Below, piece by piece: positions 1-8,274 of a stretch of DNA of 64,000 bases. Origin of the DNA: Pseudomonadota bacterium (GTDB taxonomy: Bacteria > Pseudomonadota > Alphaproteobacteria > Azospirillales > Azospirillaceae); contig JAFAFA010000076.1 in NCBI GenBank assembly GCA_023423695.1, forward strand, positions 50,166 through 114,165. The letters are read 5' to 3'. Position 1 is the stretch's first letter, and each line of letters starts with the position of its first letter. The notes below the pieces were generated by a model that was given only the letters and a program-made list of their open reading frames with translations, ran no database searches and had not been told where the DNA came from. Position numbers and translations under genes: made by a program.

Positions 1-1
1 T

Positions 2-679
2 GATGGCGCAGCCCGTCATCACCGCTCCCGACAGCCGGGCACCGGACAGGTTCGCCTCCGTCAGGTCGGCGTCGGTCAGGTCGCAACCGGTCAGGTTGGA
101 GCCGGTCAGGTTGGCGCGCATGAACTTCGTGCCGCGCAGGATGGCGTCGGTCAGGTCGGTCTGCATGACGAATGCGTTGGCGATCTTGGCCCGCGACAGA
201 TCGGCGCCGCGGATGGTCGCCGCTGTCAGTTCCGACGTCAGGACGGTGTCCTCATACTGGTGGGAGAACATCTCGCCGCTGGAATCGTAATGCAGCAGGG
301 TGCCGTCGCGCAGGTCGACCTCGACCAATGTGGCTTCGCTCAACACGGCGCCGCGCAGGCAGGCGCCGCGCAGGTCGGCCCGGCGCATGTCGGCCTTCTC
401 CAGGTTGGCCAGCCGCAGGTCGGCGGCATAGAGGTTGGCGTTGGCAAGGTTGGCGCCGGTCAGCCGCGCGCTGAACAGCTTGGCGCCCGACAGGTCGGCA
501 TCGGACAGGTCGATGCCCGAAAGGTCGAGATGCGACAGGTCGCGCATCTTCAGATTGGCGCGCACGCCGCCCGGCTGGCTCTTGCGGAAAGCCTGGTGCC
601 GCAACAGGATCGCGTTGAGCTGGCTCTGGGTCAGCTTGGTTCGCGGGCTGTTGGAACCAAAGCCCTGGGCGGACGACAT
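2..679 (-). CDS. Pentapeptide-repeat protein, C-terminus beyond the window
   Basis: The minus strand is open from an ATG at 679 to the left edge (226 codons, no stop), so this is a 3'-truncated view. After a non-repetitive N-terminus (MSSAQGFGSNSPRTKLTQSQ), the chain from about residue 45 is built of A(D/N)LXX pentapeptides such as ADLSGA, ANLANA, ADLRGA, ANLTGS and ADLTEA. An interruption of about 25 residues (HYDSSGEMFSHQYED) splits the repeats into two blocks. Such repeats fold into a right-handed quadrilateral beta helix. The family ranges from gyrase-protecting Qnr/MfpA proteins to proteins of unknown role, and no signal peptide or enzymatic domain is visible. It is transcribed divergently from ffh. 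The function cannot be assigned. Confidence 0.85.
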   Translation of the reverse strand, partial: MSSAQGFGSNSPRTKLTQSQLNAILLRHQAFRKSQPGGVRANLKMRDLSHLDLSGIDLSDADLSGAKLFSARLTGANLANANLYAADLRLANLEKADMRRADLRGACLRGAVLSEATLVEVDLRDGTLLHYDSSGEMFSHQYEDTVLTSELTAATIRGADLSRAKIANAFVMQTDLTDAILRGTKFMRANLTGSNLTGCDLTDADLTEANLSGARLSGAVMTGCAI

Positions 680-1012
680 CGCCGGGATACCTTCTCTATT
701 TGGTTACTCATAATCCGAAAGAGTCGCCAAAAATTCGTTAAGGTGCGAAGATTTGTGACAAGTGTCGGACGGATAACCACCCAGCGGCAAGGGCGACCTT
801 CGGCCGAAGCCGTGGAGGTCCTTCTGGTGGTTGACTCTCCAGGCCGGCTTCTCTATGGTCCGCCGACCTGTCTTCCGCCAAGTCGATAGACCGGGTACCC
901 CGGCCCAATGCCGGGTATCTCCGCCAGTCCGCGAATGTCGCGCACTGGCGCTTTCGTGCTTGTGCGGGTGGCGGCACTGACGCTGGACCCGGAACTGGGG
1001 AACGAGTATCGC
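680..1012. other. Intergenic region between pentapeptide gene and ffh
   Basis: About 330 bp between divergent genes. It holds the predicted ffh promoter at 831-859. No small ORF with a convincing ribosome binding site was seen, and nothing resembling the conserved apical loop of SRP RNA. Confidence 0.5.
831..859 (+). promoter_or_regulatory. Predicted sigma70-type promoter for ffh
   Basis: TTGACT at 831-836 and TATGGT at 854-859 are separated by exactly 17 bp. This would start transcription about 145 nt upstream of the ffh ATG. It is the best -35/-10 pair in the gap; the assignment is by consensus only. Confidence 0.45.
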
Positions 1013-2398
1013 ATGTTCGAAGGCCTGACCGGACGCCTGGGCGACATCTTCGACAAGCTGCGCCGCCGTGGCGCGCTGACCGAGGAGGACGTCTCCGCTG
1101 CACTGCGCGAAGTTCGCGTGGCGTTGCTGGAGGCCGACGTCGCTCTGCCCGTCGTCAAGCAGTTCGTCACTCAGGTGAAGGAACGCGCCGTCGGACAGGA
1201 GGTGCTGAAGTCGGTCACCCCCGGCCAGCAGGTCATCAAGATCGTCCACGACAACCTCGTGGAAATGCTGGGCGAAGGCGCCGAGATCAACCTGAACGCC
1301 GCCGCCCCGGTGCCGATCCTGATGGTCGGCCTTCAGGGCTCCGGCAAGACCACCAGCACCGCCAAGATCGCCCTCCGTCTGAAGACGAAGGACCGCAAGA
1401 AGGTCCTGATGGCCTCGCTGGACGTCCGCCGTCCGGCCGCCCAGGAACAGCTGAAGGTTCTCGGCGAGCAGACCGGCGTCGCCACCCTGCCGATCGTGCC
1501 GGGCCAGGACCCGGTCGCCATCGCAAAGCGCGCCATCGAGACCGGCCGTCTCGAAGGCTACGACGTCGTCATGCTCGACACCGCCGGCCGCCTCGCCATC
1601 GACGAGGAGCTGATGGCGGAGGTCGCGGCCGTCCGCGACGCGACCAAGCCGGCGGAAACGCTGCTGGTCGCCGACGCGATGACCGGCCAGGACGCCGTCA
1701 CCGTCGCCACCAATTTCAACGACAAGGTCGGCATCACCGGCATCGTGCTGACCCGCATCGACGGCGACGCGCGCGGCGGTGCGGCCCTGTCGATGCGCCA
1801 GATCACCGGCAAGCCGATCAAGCTGCTGGGTGTCGGCGAAAAGATCGACGCGCTGGAGCCCTTCCACCCCGACCGCATCGCCGGCCGTATCCTCGGCATG
1901 GGCGACGTGGTGTCGCTGGTGGAGAAGGCCGTCGAGACCATCGACAAGGACGAGGCCGAAAAGCTCGCCCGCAAGATGGAGAAGGGCCAGGGCTTCGACC
2001 TCGACGACATGGCGATGCAGCTGAAGCAGCTCCGCAAGATGGGCGGCATGTCCGGCCTGATGGGAATGCTGCCGGGCATCGGCAAGATCAAGGACCAGCT
2101 GAAGGACGCCAACGTCGACGACGGGATGATCAAGCGCCAGGAGGCGATCATCTCCTCGATGACCAAGGCGGAACGCAAGAACCCCGACATCATCAAGGCA
2201 TCGCGCCGCAAGCGCATCGCCGCCGGTTCCGGCACCTCGGTGCAGGAGGTCAACAAGCTGCTGAAGCAGTTCGAGACCATGCGCGGAATGATGAAGCAGG
2301 TGCAGAAGCTTGGGAAGAAGGGGATGCTGCGCGGCGGCCTGGGCAATTTGCTGCCGAAGGGACTCGGCGGCTTCGGCGGGAAGGGTCCCTTCGGGTGA
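1013..2398 (+). CDS. ffh: Signal recognition particle protein Ffh
   Basis: GTPase subunit of the bacterial signal recognition particle. It binds 4.5S RNA and signal sequences of nascent membrane proteins and docks with FtsY. The order is N domain (about 1-90), G domain with P-loop GLQGSGKTT, the DVRRPAAQEQL motif, DTAGRLAIDEEL and TRIDGDARGG, then a Met-rich M domain (about 300-461) ending in a Gly-rich tail (GGLGNLLPKGLGGFGG). The ATG at 1013 gives the family N-terminus MFEGLTGRLGDIFDKL and 461 residues. An upstream in-frame ATG at 908 would add 35 residues unlike any Ffh start, so it was not used. It is the first gene of the ffh-rpsP-rimM-trmD-rplS block. Confidence 0.97.
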   Translation: MFEGLTGRLGDIFDKLRRRGALTEEDVSAALREVRVALLEADVALPVVKQFVTQVKERAVGQEVLKSVTPGQQVIKIVHDNLVEMLGEGAEINLNAAAPVPILMVGLQGSGKTTSTAKIALRLKTKDRKKVLMASLDVRRPAAQEQLKVLGEQTGVATLPIVPGQDPVAIAKRAIETGRLEGYDVVMLDTAGRLAIDEELMAEVAAVRDATKPAETLLVADAMTGQDAVTVATNFNDKVGITGIVLTRIDGDARGGAALSMRQITGKPIKLLGVGEKIDALEPFHPDRIAGRILGMGDVVSLVEKAVETIDKDEAEKLARKMEKGQGFDLDDMAMQLKQLRKMGGMSGLMGMLPGIGKIKDQLKDANVDDGMIKRQEAIISSMTKAERKNPDIIKASRRKRIAAGSGTSVQEVNKLLKQFETMRGMMKQVQKLGKKGMLRGGLGNLLPKGLGGFGGKGPFG

Positions 2399-2459
2399 CC
2401 TGACCGCCTTTCGAAATCACCTGATACCTGTTTGACTTGAGAAGAGAAAGTTTCGACCA

Positions 2460-2816
2460 ATGGCTCTGAAGATTCGTCTGGCTCGCGGTGGTGCGAAGAA
2501 GCGTCCGTTCTACTCGATCGTCATCGCGGACGCCCGCAGCCCGCGTGACGGCCGCTTCATCGAGAAGATCGGCACCTACAACCCGATGCTGCCGCGCGAG
2601 CATGAGCAGCGCATCATCCTGAACGCCGAGCGCGCCAAGCATTGGCTGTCGGTCGGCGCCCAGCCGACGGACCGCGTGGTGCACTTCCTGGCCAATGCCG
2701 GCCTGGTCGAGAAGCCCGCCGTCCGCGAGACCCCGAAGAAGTCGGCTCCGAAGGCCAAGGCGCAGGAGCGTCTGAAGGCCGAGGCCGCCGCTGCCGCGGC
2801 TGCCGCCGAGGGCTGA
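2460..2816 (+). CDS. rpsP: 30S ribosomal protein S16
   Basis: Small-subunit ribosomal protein that stabilises 16S rRNA during 30S assembly. The N-terminus MALKIRLARGGAKKRPFYSI and the segment SPRDGRFIEKIGTYNP are diagnostic. At 118 residues it is longer than the roughly 80-residue core. The extra C-terminus is Lys/Ala-rich and ends in an alanine run, a common alphaproteobacterial extension. It lies 61 bp after ffh and 67 bp before rimM, in the conserved rpsP-rimM-trmD-rplS order. Confidence 0.97.
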   Translation: MALKIRLARGGAKKRPFYSIVIADARSPRDGRFIEKIGTYNPMLPREHEQRIILNAERAKHWLSVGAQPTDRVVHFLANAGLVEKPAVRETPKKSAPKAKAQERLKAEAAAAAAAAEG

Positions 2817-2883
2817 TAAGGGTGGGGGTGGGCCTGATGGCCCGCAGGGTTGAGGTCGTGACGACGTGCCGGGTGCTCCTACG

Positions 2884-3465
2884 ATGACCGCCAAGATCTG
2901 TGTCGGCCAGTTCGCGGGATCGCACGGCGTGCGGGGGCTGGTGAAGCTGCGCAGCTTCACCGCCGAACCCGCCGACATCATGGCCTACGGCCCGCTGTCG
3001 GACGAAGCCGGCGTCCGCCGCTTCACGGTGACGCTCCAGGGCATGGTCAAGGACAACTTCCTGGCCAAGGTCGACGGGGTGACGAGCCGGGAACAGGCGC
3101 AGGCGCTGGCCGGCATGCGGCTCTACGTCGACCGCGGCGCCCTGCCGGCGACGGAGGACGAGGACGAGTTCTACCACGCCGACCTGATCGGCCTGCGTGC
3201 GGAACTCGCCGACGGAAGCCTCTACGGCATCGTGAAGGCGATCTACGACTTCGGAGCCGGCGACGTGCTCGAAGTCCGGACCGCCGGCGGGCCGCTGGAG
3301 ATGCTTCCCTTCTCCAAGGCCTGCGTGCCGGTGGTCGATGTCCGGGGCGGACGCATCGTCGTCGATCTTCCGGCCGTGATCGAAGCCCGCGAGGGTTCCG
3401 ATGACGAGGCGGAGGAGGGCGAGGGGGAAGAGGGCGGAGACCAGCGCGGGGAGGAGGGGCCGTGA
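2884..3465 (+). CDS. rimM: Ribosome maturation factor RimM
   Basis: Factor for 30S subunit maturation that acts on the 16S 3' domain with S19. The N-terminal RimM domain shows VGQFAGSHGVRGLVKLRSFT and the C-terminal PRC barrel shows YDFGAGDVLEV followed by MLPFSKACVPVVD. The ATG at 2884 gives 193 residues. A GTG at 2866 is possible but only adds MPGAPT. The C-terminus is a strongly acidic Glu/Gly tail. The stop codon overlaps the trmD start, which suggests translational coupling. Confidence 0.95.
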   Translation: MTAKICVGQFAGSHGVRGLVKLRSFTAEPADIMAYGPLSDEAGVRRFTVTLQGMVKDNFLAKVDGVTSREQAQALAGMRLYVDRGALPATEDEDEFYHADLIGLRAELADGSLYGIVKAIYDFGAGDVLEVRTAGGPLEMLPFSKACVPVVDVRGGRIVVDLPAVIEAREGSDDEAEEGEGEEGGDQRGEEGP

Positions 3466-4271
3466 ATCACGGCGCCGATGGTCCGCGGGTCTGGACGGCC
3501 AAGGTTCTGACGCTGTTCCCGGAAATGTTTCCGGGTCCGCTCGGCCACTCGTTGGCCGGCAAGGCGTTGGAAAATGGAGTCTGGGCGCTGGAATCGGTGG
3601 ACATTCGCTCGTTCGCGCGCGATAAACACCGCTCCGTCGACGACACCCCCTTCGGCGGAGGGGCCGGCATGGTCATGCGGCCTGACGTGCTGGACGCGGC
3701 TTTGACCGCGACGGCGGGACCTGTGGGGGCACCGGGACGCGGCCGGGCGATCTATCTGTCGCCTCGCGGACGGGTGCTGGACCAGGAACTGGTCAAGGAG
3801 CTTGCCGCCACTCCGGTGGTGACGCTGCTCTGCGGCCGGTACGAAGGGGTGGACCAGCGGGTCCTCGATGCGCACGGCCTCGAAGAGGTCAGCCTCGGGG
3901 ATTTCGTGCTGTCCGGCGGGGAACTCGCCGCTCTGAGCCTGATGGATGCCGTGGTGCGCTTGCTCCCCGGCGTCATGGGCAACGTGGAGACGGCGGGGGA
4001 AGAGAGTTTCGAACGGGGGTTGCTCGAATACCCCCACTACACCCGGCCGGCGGTCTGGACCGACGGACAGGGTGTGGAGCGCGCGGTGCCGGAGGTTCTG
4101 CTGTCCGGTCACCACGGAAAGGTCAAGGCTTGGCGGCTGGCCGAGGCGGAGAAGATCACGGAGGCCCGACGGCCGGACCTGTGGTCGCTCTACCAGGCGG
4201 GACGTCCGGCAGAAACTGTTACGAACAAGGGTCGACGGCAGGCTCGCCGGCGCGACCCGAAACCGGAGTGA
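3462..4271 (+). CDS. trmD: tRNA (guanine-N1)-methyltransferase TrmD
   Basis: Makes m1G37 in tRNAs using S-adenosylmethionine and so prevents +1 frameshifting. Visible SPOUT-class motifs are LCGRYEGVDQRV, the trefoil-knot segment SLGDFVLSGGELAAL, EYPHYTRPAVW and LSGHHGKVKAWR. It starts with GTG at 3462, in a GTGA overlap with the rimM stop. The 269 residues are a little longer than the E. coli enzyme because of a basic C-terminal tail (RRQARRRDPKPE). Confidence 0.96.
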   Translation: MNHGADGPRVWTAKVLTLFPEMFPGPLGHSLAGKALENGVWALESVDIRSFARDKHRSVDDTPFGGGAGMVMRPDVLDAALTATAGPVGAPGRGRAIYLSPRGRVLDQELVKELAATPVVTLLCGRYEGVDQRVLDAHGLEEVSLGDFVLSGGELAALSLMDAVVRLLPGVMGNVETAGEESFERGLLEYPHYTRPAVWTDGQGVERAVPEVLLSGHHGKVKAWRLAEAEKITEARRPDLWSLYQAGRPAETVTNKGRRQARRRDPKPE

Positions 4272-4312
4272 CGGTCCGCCGCGAGGCGCGCCGATAGAAA
4301 AGGGGTAGTGCT

Positions 4313-4708
4313 ATGAACCTGTTGCAGCAGCTCGAGCAGGAGCAGATCGAGAAGGCCCTCGGCGGCAAGACGATCCCGGAGTTCTCCTCGGGCGATACCG
4401 TCCGCGTGAACGTGAAGGTCGTCGAAGGCACGCGCGAGCGCGTCCAGGCCTATGAGGGTGTCGTCATCGCCCGCAAGAACGCCGGCGTGAACAGCTCCTT
4501 CACCGTCCGCAAGATCAGCTACGGCGAGGGCGTGGAGCGCGTGTTCCCGCTGTACTCCCCGCGCATCGACTCGATCGAGCTGGTCCGCAAGGGCGCCGTC
4601 CGTCGCGCCAAGCTGTACTATCTGCGCGATCTGCGCGGCAAGGCCGCCCGCATCGCCGAGCGCACCACCGGCCGCGGCATGGTCAACGGCCGCCGGGCTG
4701 CCGAGTAA
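4313..4708 (+). CDS. rplS: 50S ribosomal protein L19
   Basis: Large-subunit protein at the 30S-50S interface. Hallmarks are the N-terminus MNLLQQLEQEQIEK, the segment GDTVRVNVKVVEGTRERVQ and the C-terminal VRRAKLYYLRDLRGKAARI. The length of 131 residues is slightly above the family norm through a basic tail. It is the last gene of the ffh-rplS block and is followed by a GC-rich hairpin. Confidence 0.97.
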   Translation: MNLLQQLEQEQIEKALGGKTIPEFSSGDTVRVNVKVVEGTRERVQAYEGVVIARKNAGVNSSFTVRKISYGEGVERVFPLYSPRIDSIELVRKGAVRRAKLYYLRDLRGKAARIAERTTGRGMVNGRRAAE

Positions 4709-4743
4709 GGCGTCCTCAAGGTTCGTTCCAGGTTCATAGGTTC

Positions 4744-4770
4744 GGCGCCCGGCCATGCGGCTGGGCGTCT
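4744..4770 (+). terminator. GC-rich hairpin after rplS
   Basis: GGCGCCCGGCC pairs with GGCTGGGCGTC, with two G-U pairs, around a short ATGC loop. Only TTCG follows instead of a long T-run. A terminator or processing hairpin between rplS and rpmH is plausible but weak. Confidence 0.35.
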
Positions 4771-4810
4771 TCGTCCCATCACCATCAGCAAAGCTTAAGG
4801 AGTAGGCGCC

Positions 4811-4945
4811 ATGAAGCGCACGTTCCAGCCGTCCAAAATCGTGCGTAAGCGTCGCCACGGCTTCCGCCACCGCATGTCGACCGTCGGCGGCCGCAAGGTC
4901 ATCGCCCGTCGCCGCGCCCGCGGCCGCAAAGTTCTGAGCGCCTGA
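4811..4945 (+). CDS. rpmH: 50S ribosomal protein L34
   Basis: A 44-residue, very basic protein beginning MKRTFQPSKIVRKRRHGFR with the family motif RMSTVGGRKVIARRRARGR. The sequence TAAGGAGTAGGCGCC directly before the ATG supplies a strong ribosome binding site. It lies 8 bp upstream of rnpA, the near-universal rpmH-rnpA pairing, and heads the rpmH-rnpA-yidD-yidC cluster. Confidence 0.97.
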   Translation: MKRTFQPSKIVRKRRHGFRHRMSTVGGRKVIARRRARGRKVLSA

Positions 4946-4953
4946 TCCCCGCG

Positions 4954-5340
4954 ATGGCGGCGCCGGACCACAAGGTCGGGCGCCTGATGCGGCGGCCGGA
5001 ATTTCTGGCCGTGGCCGGGACACGGCGCAAGCATGTGGCTCCCGGCCTGATCCTCCAGGTGCGCCGGCACGACGACAAGCAGCGGCCCGCCGATGGCGGC
5101 CCGCCGATCCGTCTCGGACTGACGGCAAGCCGCAAGGTCGGCAACGCGGTGGTGCGCAATCGCGCCCGCCGCCGTTTGCGTGAGGCCGCGCGGCAGATAC
5201 TGCCCATCCACGCCGCACCCGGCCATGACTTCGTCCTGGTCGCGCGCGGCGACACGGCCGAGCGGCCGTGGACCGACCTGCTCGGCGACCTGACGGCCGG
5301 GCTGAAACGTCTCGGCCTGTGGCGCGAGGCGGAAGGGTAG
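4954..5340 (+). CDS. rnpA: Ribonuclease P protein component
   Basis: Protein cofactor of RNase P, which removes 5' leaders from tRNA precursors. The RNR signature region reads LTASRKVGNAVVRNRARRRL, preceded by the basic N-terminal MRRPEFLAVAGTRR. The length of 128 residues is normal. It sits between rpmH and yidD. Confidence 0.95.
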   Translation: MAAPDHKVGRLMRRPEFLAVAGTRRKHVAPGLILQVRRHDDKQRPADGGPPIRLGLTASRKVGNAVVRNRARRRLREAARQILPIHAAPGHDFVLVARGDTAERPWTDLLGDLTAGLKRLGLWREAEG

Positions 5341-5355
5341 GGGGCCCGCGACGTC

Positions 5356-5682
5356 ATGTTTCGCATCGCCGGCCTCAGCCCACTCGCGCATCTTCTCCGC
5401 GCGCTCGTCTATCTCTATCGCTGGACCTTGTCGCCCTTCGTGGGCTGGCATTGCCGTTTCCAGCCGACCTGCTCCTGCTACGCCATCGAATCGCTGGAAA
5501 AGCACGGCGCCATCCGGGGGGGATGGCTGACGGTGCGCCGGCTCGGGCGTTGCCATCCCTGGGGCGGGTCCGGCTGGGATCCCGTGCCCGATCCCCTACC
5601 GCCGGGGGCGTCGCCGCCCCATCGCTGCGGCTTGCCGGAAAAAGGGCATGCGGCGGTTGCCCAGCCCGGCGAAAACCCGTAA
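5356..5682 (+). CDS. yidD: Membrane protein insertion efficiency factor YidD
   Basis: Small membrane-associated protein that promotes YidC-dependent insertion. It shows the conserved cysteine-rich core CRFQPTCSCYAIESLEKHG and GRCHPWGGSGWDPVP after an amphipathic N-terminus. The 108 residues include a family-atypical C-terminal tail rich in Pro, Ala and Gly. It lies 15 bp after rnpA and 54 bp before yidC. Confidence 0.94.
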   Translation: MFRIAGLSPLAHLLRALVYLYRWTLSPFVGWHCRFQPTCSCYAIESLEKHGAIRGGWLTVRRLGRCHPWGGSGWDPVPDPLPPGASPPHRCGLPEKGHAAVAQPGENP

Positions 5683-5736
5683 CAAGGCCGCGCACACGCC
5701 GACCTTCTTCAAAGGCCCCACGGCAACCGGGACGCC

Positions 5737-7464
5737 ATGACCGACCAACGCAACCTCATCATCGCGATTGCCCTGTCGATCGCCATCCTTCTGGGCTTCC
5801 AGTATTTCTACGAAAAGCCGCGGGTGGAGCAGCAGAAGCAACTCGCCGCCCAGCAGGCCGCCCAGACGGAGCAGTCAGTGCCGGTGCCGGCCCCCGGCGT
5901 GCCCGCCCAGCAGCCCCCCGCCACGGCTGAGGTCGCGAAGGAGCGCCCCGTCCTGCTCGCCGAGCAGCTGGCGGCCGGCACCCGCGTGAAGATCGACACG
6001 CCGGCCCTGCACGGCTCCGTCAACCTCATCGGCGGCCGCATCGACGACCTGACGCTGGCCCAGTACCACCAGACCCCGGACCCCAAGAGCCCGGAGATCG
6101 TGCTGCTGGCGCCGGCGGGCACGCCTGCCGCCTATTACGCCGAGTTCGGCTGGGTCCCGCAGGGCGCCGGCATCGCCGCCCCGACCGCGACGACCCGCTG
6201 GACCGCCGACGGCACCGCGCTGACCCCGGAGAAGCCGCTGACCCTGACCTGGGACAACGGCCAGGGCCTGGTGTTCGAGCGCAAGATCGCCGTCGACCCG
6301 GACTTCATGTTCACGGTGACGCAGACGGTCCGCAACACCGGCGCCAACCCGGTCACCCTGCTGCCCTACAGCCTGGTGTCGCGCACCGGCACGCCGCAGA
6401 CCTCCGGCTACTACATCCTGCATGAAGGCCCGTTGGGCGTCTTCAACGGCACGCTGACCGAGCGGTCCTACGACGACCTGCGCAAGAAGGGCACCGAGCC
6501 GATCGAGACCACCGGCGGCTGGCTCGGCATCACCGACAAGTACTGGCTGGTGTCGGTCATCCCTGACCCGACGCAGAAGGTCACCGCGCGCTTCGTCCAC
6601 AGCACCGTCGCCAATGCCGACCGCTATCAGGCCGATTTCATGGGCGATGCGGTCACCGTGGCCCCGGGCGCCTCGGCCGAGACCACCGGCCGCCTGTTCG
6701 CCGGCGCCAAGCAGGTGAAGCTGCTGGACGCCTATTCCGAAAAGCTGAACATCAAGAACTTCGATCTGGCGATCGACTTCGGCTGGTTCTACTTCCTGAC
6801 CAAGCCCTTCTTCTACGCGCTCGACTTCTTCGGGCAGGTGCTCGGCAACTTCGGCCTCGCCATCCTGCTGCTGACCGTCTGCGTCAAGGCCGTCTTCTTC
6901 CCGCTCGCCAACAAGTCCTATCAGGCGATGAGCAAGATGAAGGCCCTGCAGCCGAAGATGCAGGAGCTGCGCGAGAAGTTCAGCGACGATCAGGCGCGCA
7001 TGAACCAGGAACTGATGGCCATGTACAAGCGCGAGAAGGTCTCGCCCGTGTCTGGCTGTCTGCCGATCCTGATCCAGATCCCGGTGTTCTTCGCGCTCTA
7101 CAAGGTGCTGTTCGTGACCATCGAGATGCGGCACGCGCCGTTCTTCGGCTGGATCCACGACCTGTCCTCGCCCGATCCGACGACCATCTTCAACCTGTTC
7201 GGCCTGATCCCCTGGGATCCCCCCGCCATGCTGCATCTCGGTGCCTGGCCGCTGATCATGGGCGTCACCATGTGGCTGCAGCAGAAGATGAACCCGGCCC
7301 CGCCGGACCCGATCCAGCAGAAGGTGTTCCAGTTCCTGCCCATCGTCTTCACCTTCATGCTCGCCGGCTTCCCGGCCGGTCTGGTGATCTACTGGGCCTG
7401 GAACAACCTGCTGTCGGTCGCCCAGCAGTGGACCATCATGCGCCGCATGGGCGTGAAGGTCTGA
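5737..7464 (+). CDS. yidC: Membrane protein insertase YidC
   Basis: Inserts membrane proteins into the inner membrane, alone or with SecYEG. An N-terminal membrane anchor (about residues 6-22, LIIAIALSIAILLGFQYF) is followed by a linker rich in Pro, Gln and Ala. Then come the large periplasmic beta domain (about 70-340) and five clustered C-terminal segments with GCLPILIQIPVFFALYKVLF and a terminal LLSVAQQWTIMRRMG. The 575 residues match the Gram-negative long form. It ends the rpmH-rnpA-yidD-yidC cluster. Confidence 0.97.
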   Translation: MTDQRNLIIAIALSIAILLGFQYFYEKPRVEQQKQLAAQQAAQTEQSVPVPAPGVPAQQPPATAEVAKERPVLLAEQLAAGTRVKIDTPALHGSVNLIGGRIDDLTLAQYHQTPDPKSPEIVLLAPAGTPAAYYAEFGWVPQGAGIAAPTATTRWTADGTALTPEKPLTLTWDNGQGLVFERKIAVDPDFMFTVTQTVRNTGANPVTLLPYSLVSRTGTPQTSGYYILHEGPLGVFNGTLTERSYDDLRKKGTEPIETTGGWLGITDKYWLVSVIPDPTQKVTARFVHSTVANADRYQADFMGDAVTVAPGASAETTGRLFAGAKQVKLLDAYSEKLNIKNFDLAIDFGWFYFLTKPFFYALDFFGQVLGNFGLAILLLTVCVKAVFFPLANKSYQAMSKMKALQPKMQELREKFSDDQARMNQELMAMYKREKVSPVSGCLPILIQIPVFFALYKVLFVTIEMRHAPFFGWIHDLSSPDPTTIFNLFGLIPWDPPAMLHLGAWPLIMGVTMWLQQKMNPAPPDPIQQKVFQFLPIVFTFMLAGFPAGLVIYWAWNNLLSVAQQWTIMRRMGVKV

Positions 7465-7505
7465 TCCCCGGATCGCAGCTCGCTCTGCCCATCGTCTGAG
7501 ACCTG

Positions 7506-7551
7506 CCGCCGGCAAAGACCCTTGACGGGACTTTGCCGGCGGTATGTTTTT
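7506..7551 (+). terminator. Rho-independent terminator after yidC
   Basis: CCGCCGGCAAAG (7506-7517) and CTTTGCCGGCGG (7531-7542) form a perfect 12-bp stem with a 13-nt loop, followed by TATGTTTTT. Confidence 0.75.
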
Positions 7552-7578
7552 GAGCCCGTACCAACGAAAGCGCCCGCC

Positions 7579-8262
7579 ATGACCACCCCCGACACGCCGA
7601 CCCCCAACACCCCCAGCATCGTTGCCGGCTTCGACGAGGCCGCACTGGAGGCCGGGCGGCTGCTGTTCGCCAAGGAGTGCGACTTCGTCTGGGGCGCCAA
7701 CGCGCTGAACCAGCTGCCGGAGGCCGATCTGCCGGAGGTCGCCTTCGCCGGGCGGTCGAATGTCGGCAAGTCGAGCCTGGTGAACGCGCTGACCGGGCGC
7801 AAGACGCTGGCCCGCACCTCCAACACGCCGGGGCGCACGCAGCAGCTCAACTTCTTCAACCTCGGAAACCGGCTGAAGCTGGTGGACATGCCCGGTTACG
7901 GCTATGCCAAGGAATCGAAGGAGAAGGTGGAGGCGTGGAACGACATGGTCCGCCGCTTCCTGCGCGGGCGGGTGACGCTGCGCCGGGCGCTGGTGCTGAT
8001 CGATTCGCGCCATGGGCTGAAGCCCAACGACCACGAGATCATGGAGATGCTGGACCGCACTGCGGTGCCCTATGTCGTCGTGCTGACCAAGGCGGACAAG
8101 GTGAAGCCGGCGGAGTTGGACAGGATCCGCCGCGACACCCAGGCGGGTCTGAAGAAGCATCCCGCCGCCTTCCCCGACATCCACGTCACCAGTTCGGAGA
8201 AGGGCACCGGCATCGCCGAGCTGCGCGCCAGCCTCGCCGCGCTCGCCCTGGCCGTGGACTGA
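7579..8262 (+). CDS. engB: Ribosome biogenesis GTPase EngB/YsxC
   Basis: GTPase needed for 50S assembly. Motifs are G1 GRSNVGKSS, G2 NTPGRTQQLNFF, G3 DMPGYGYA, G4 TKADK and G5 SSEKGTG. The ATG at 7579 gives 227 residues. An in-frame start at 7522 would fall inside the preceding terminator hairpin and was rejected. The Pro/Thr-rich N-terminus (MTTPDTPTPNTP) is probably disordered. Pairing with yidC is common in alphaproteobacteria. Confidence 0.95.
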   Translation: MTTPDTPTPNTPSIVAGFDEAALEAGRLLFAKECDFVWGANALNQLPEADLPEVAFAGRSNVGKSSLVNALTGRKTLARTSNTPGRTQQLNFFNLGNRLKLVDMPGYGYAKESKEKVEAWNDMVRRFLRGRVTLRRALVLIDSRHGLKPNDHEIMEMLDRTAVPYVVVLTKADKVKPAELDRIRRDTQAGLKKHPAAFPDIHVTSSEKGTGIAELRASLAALALAVD

Positions 8263-8274
8263 GGGGCGGCAGCG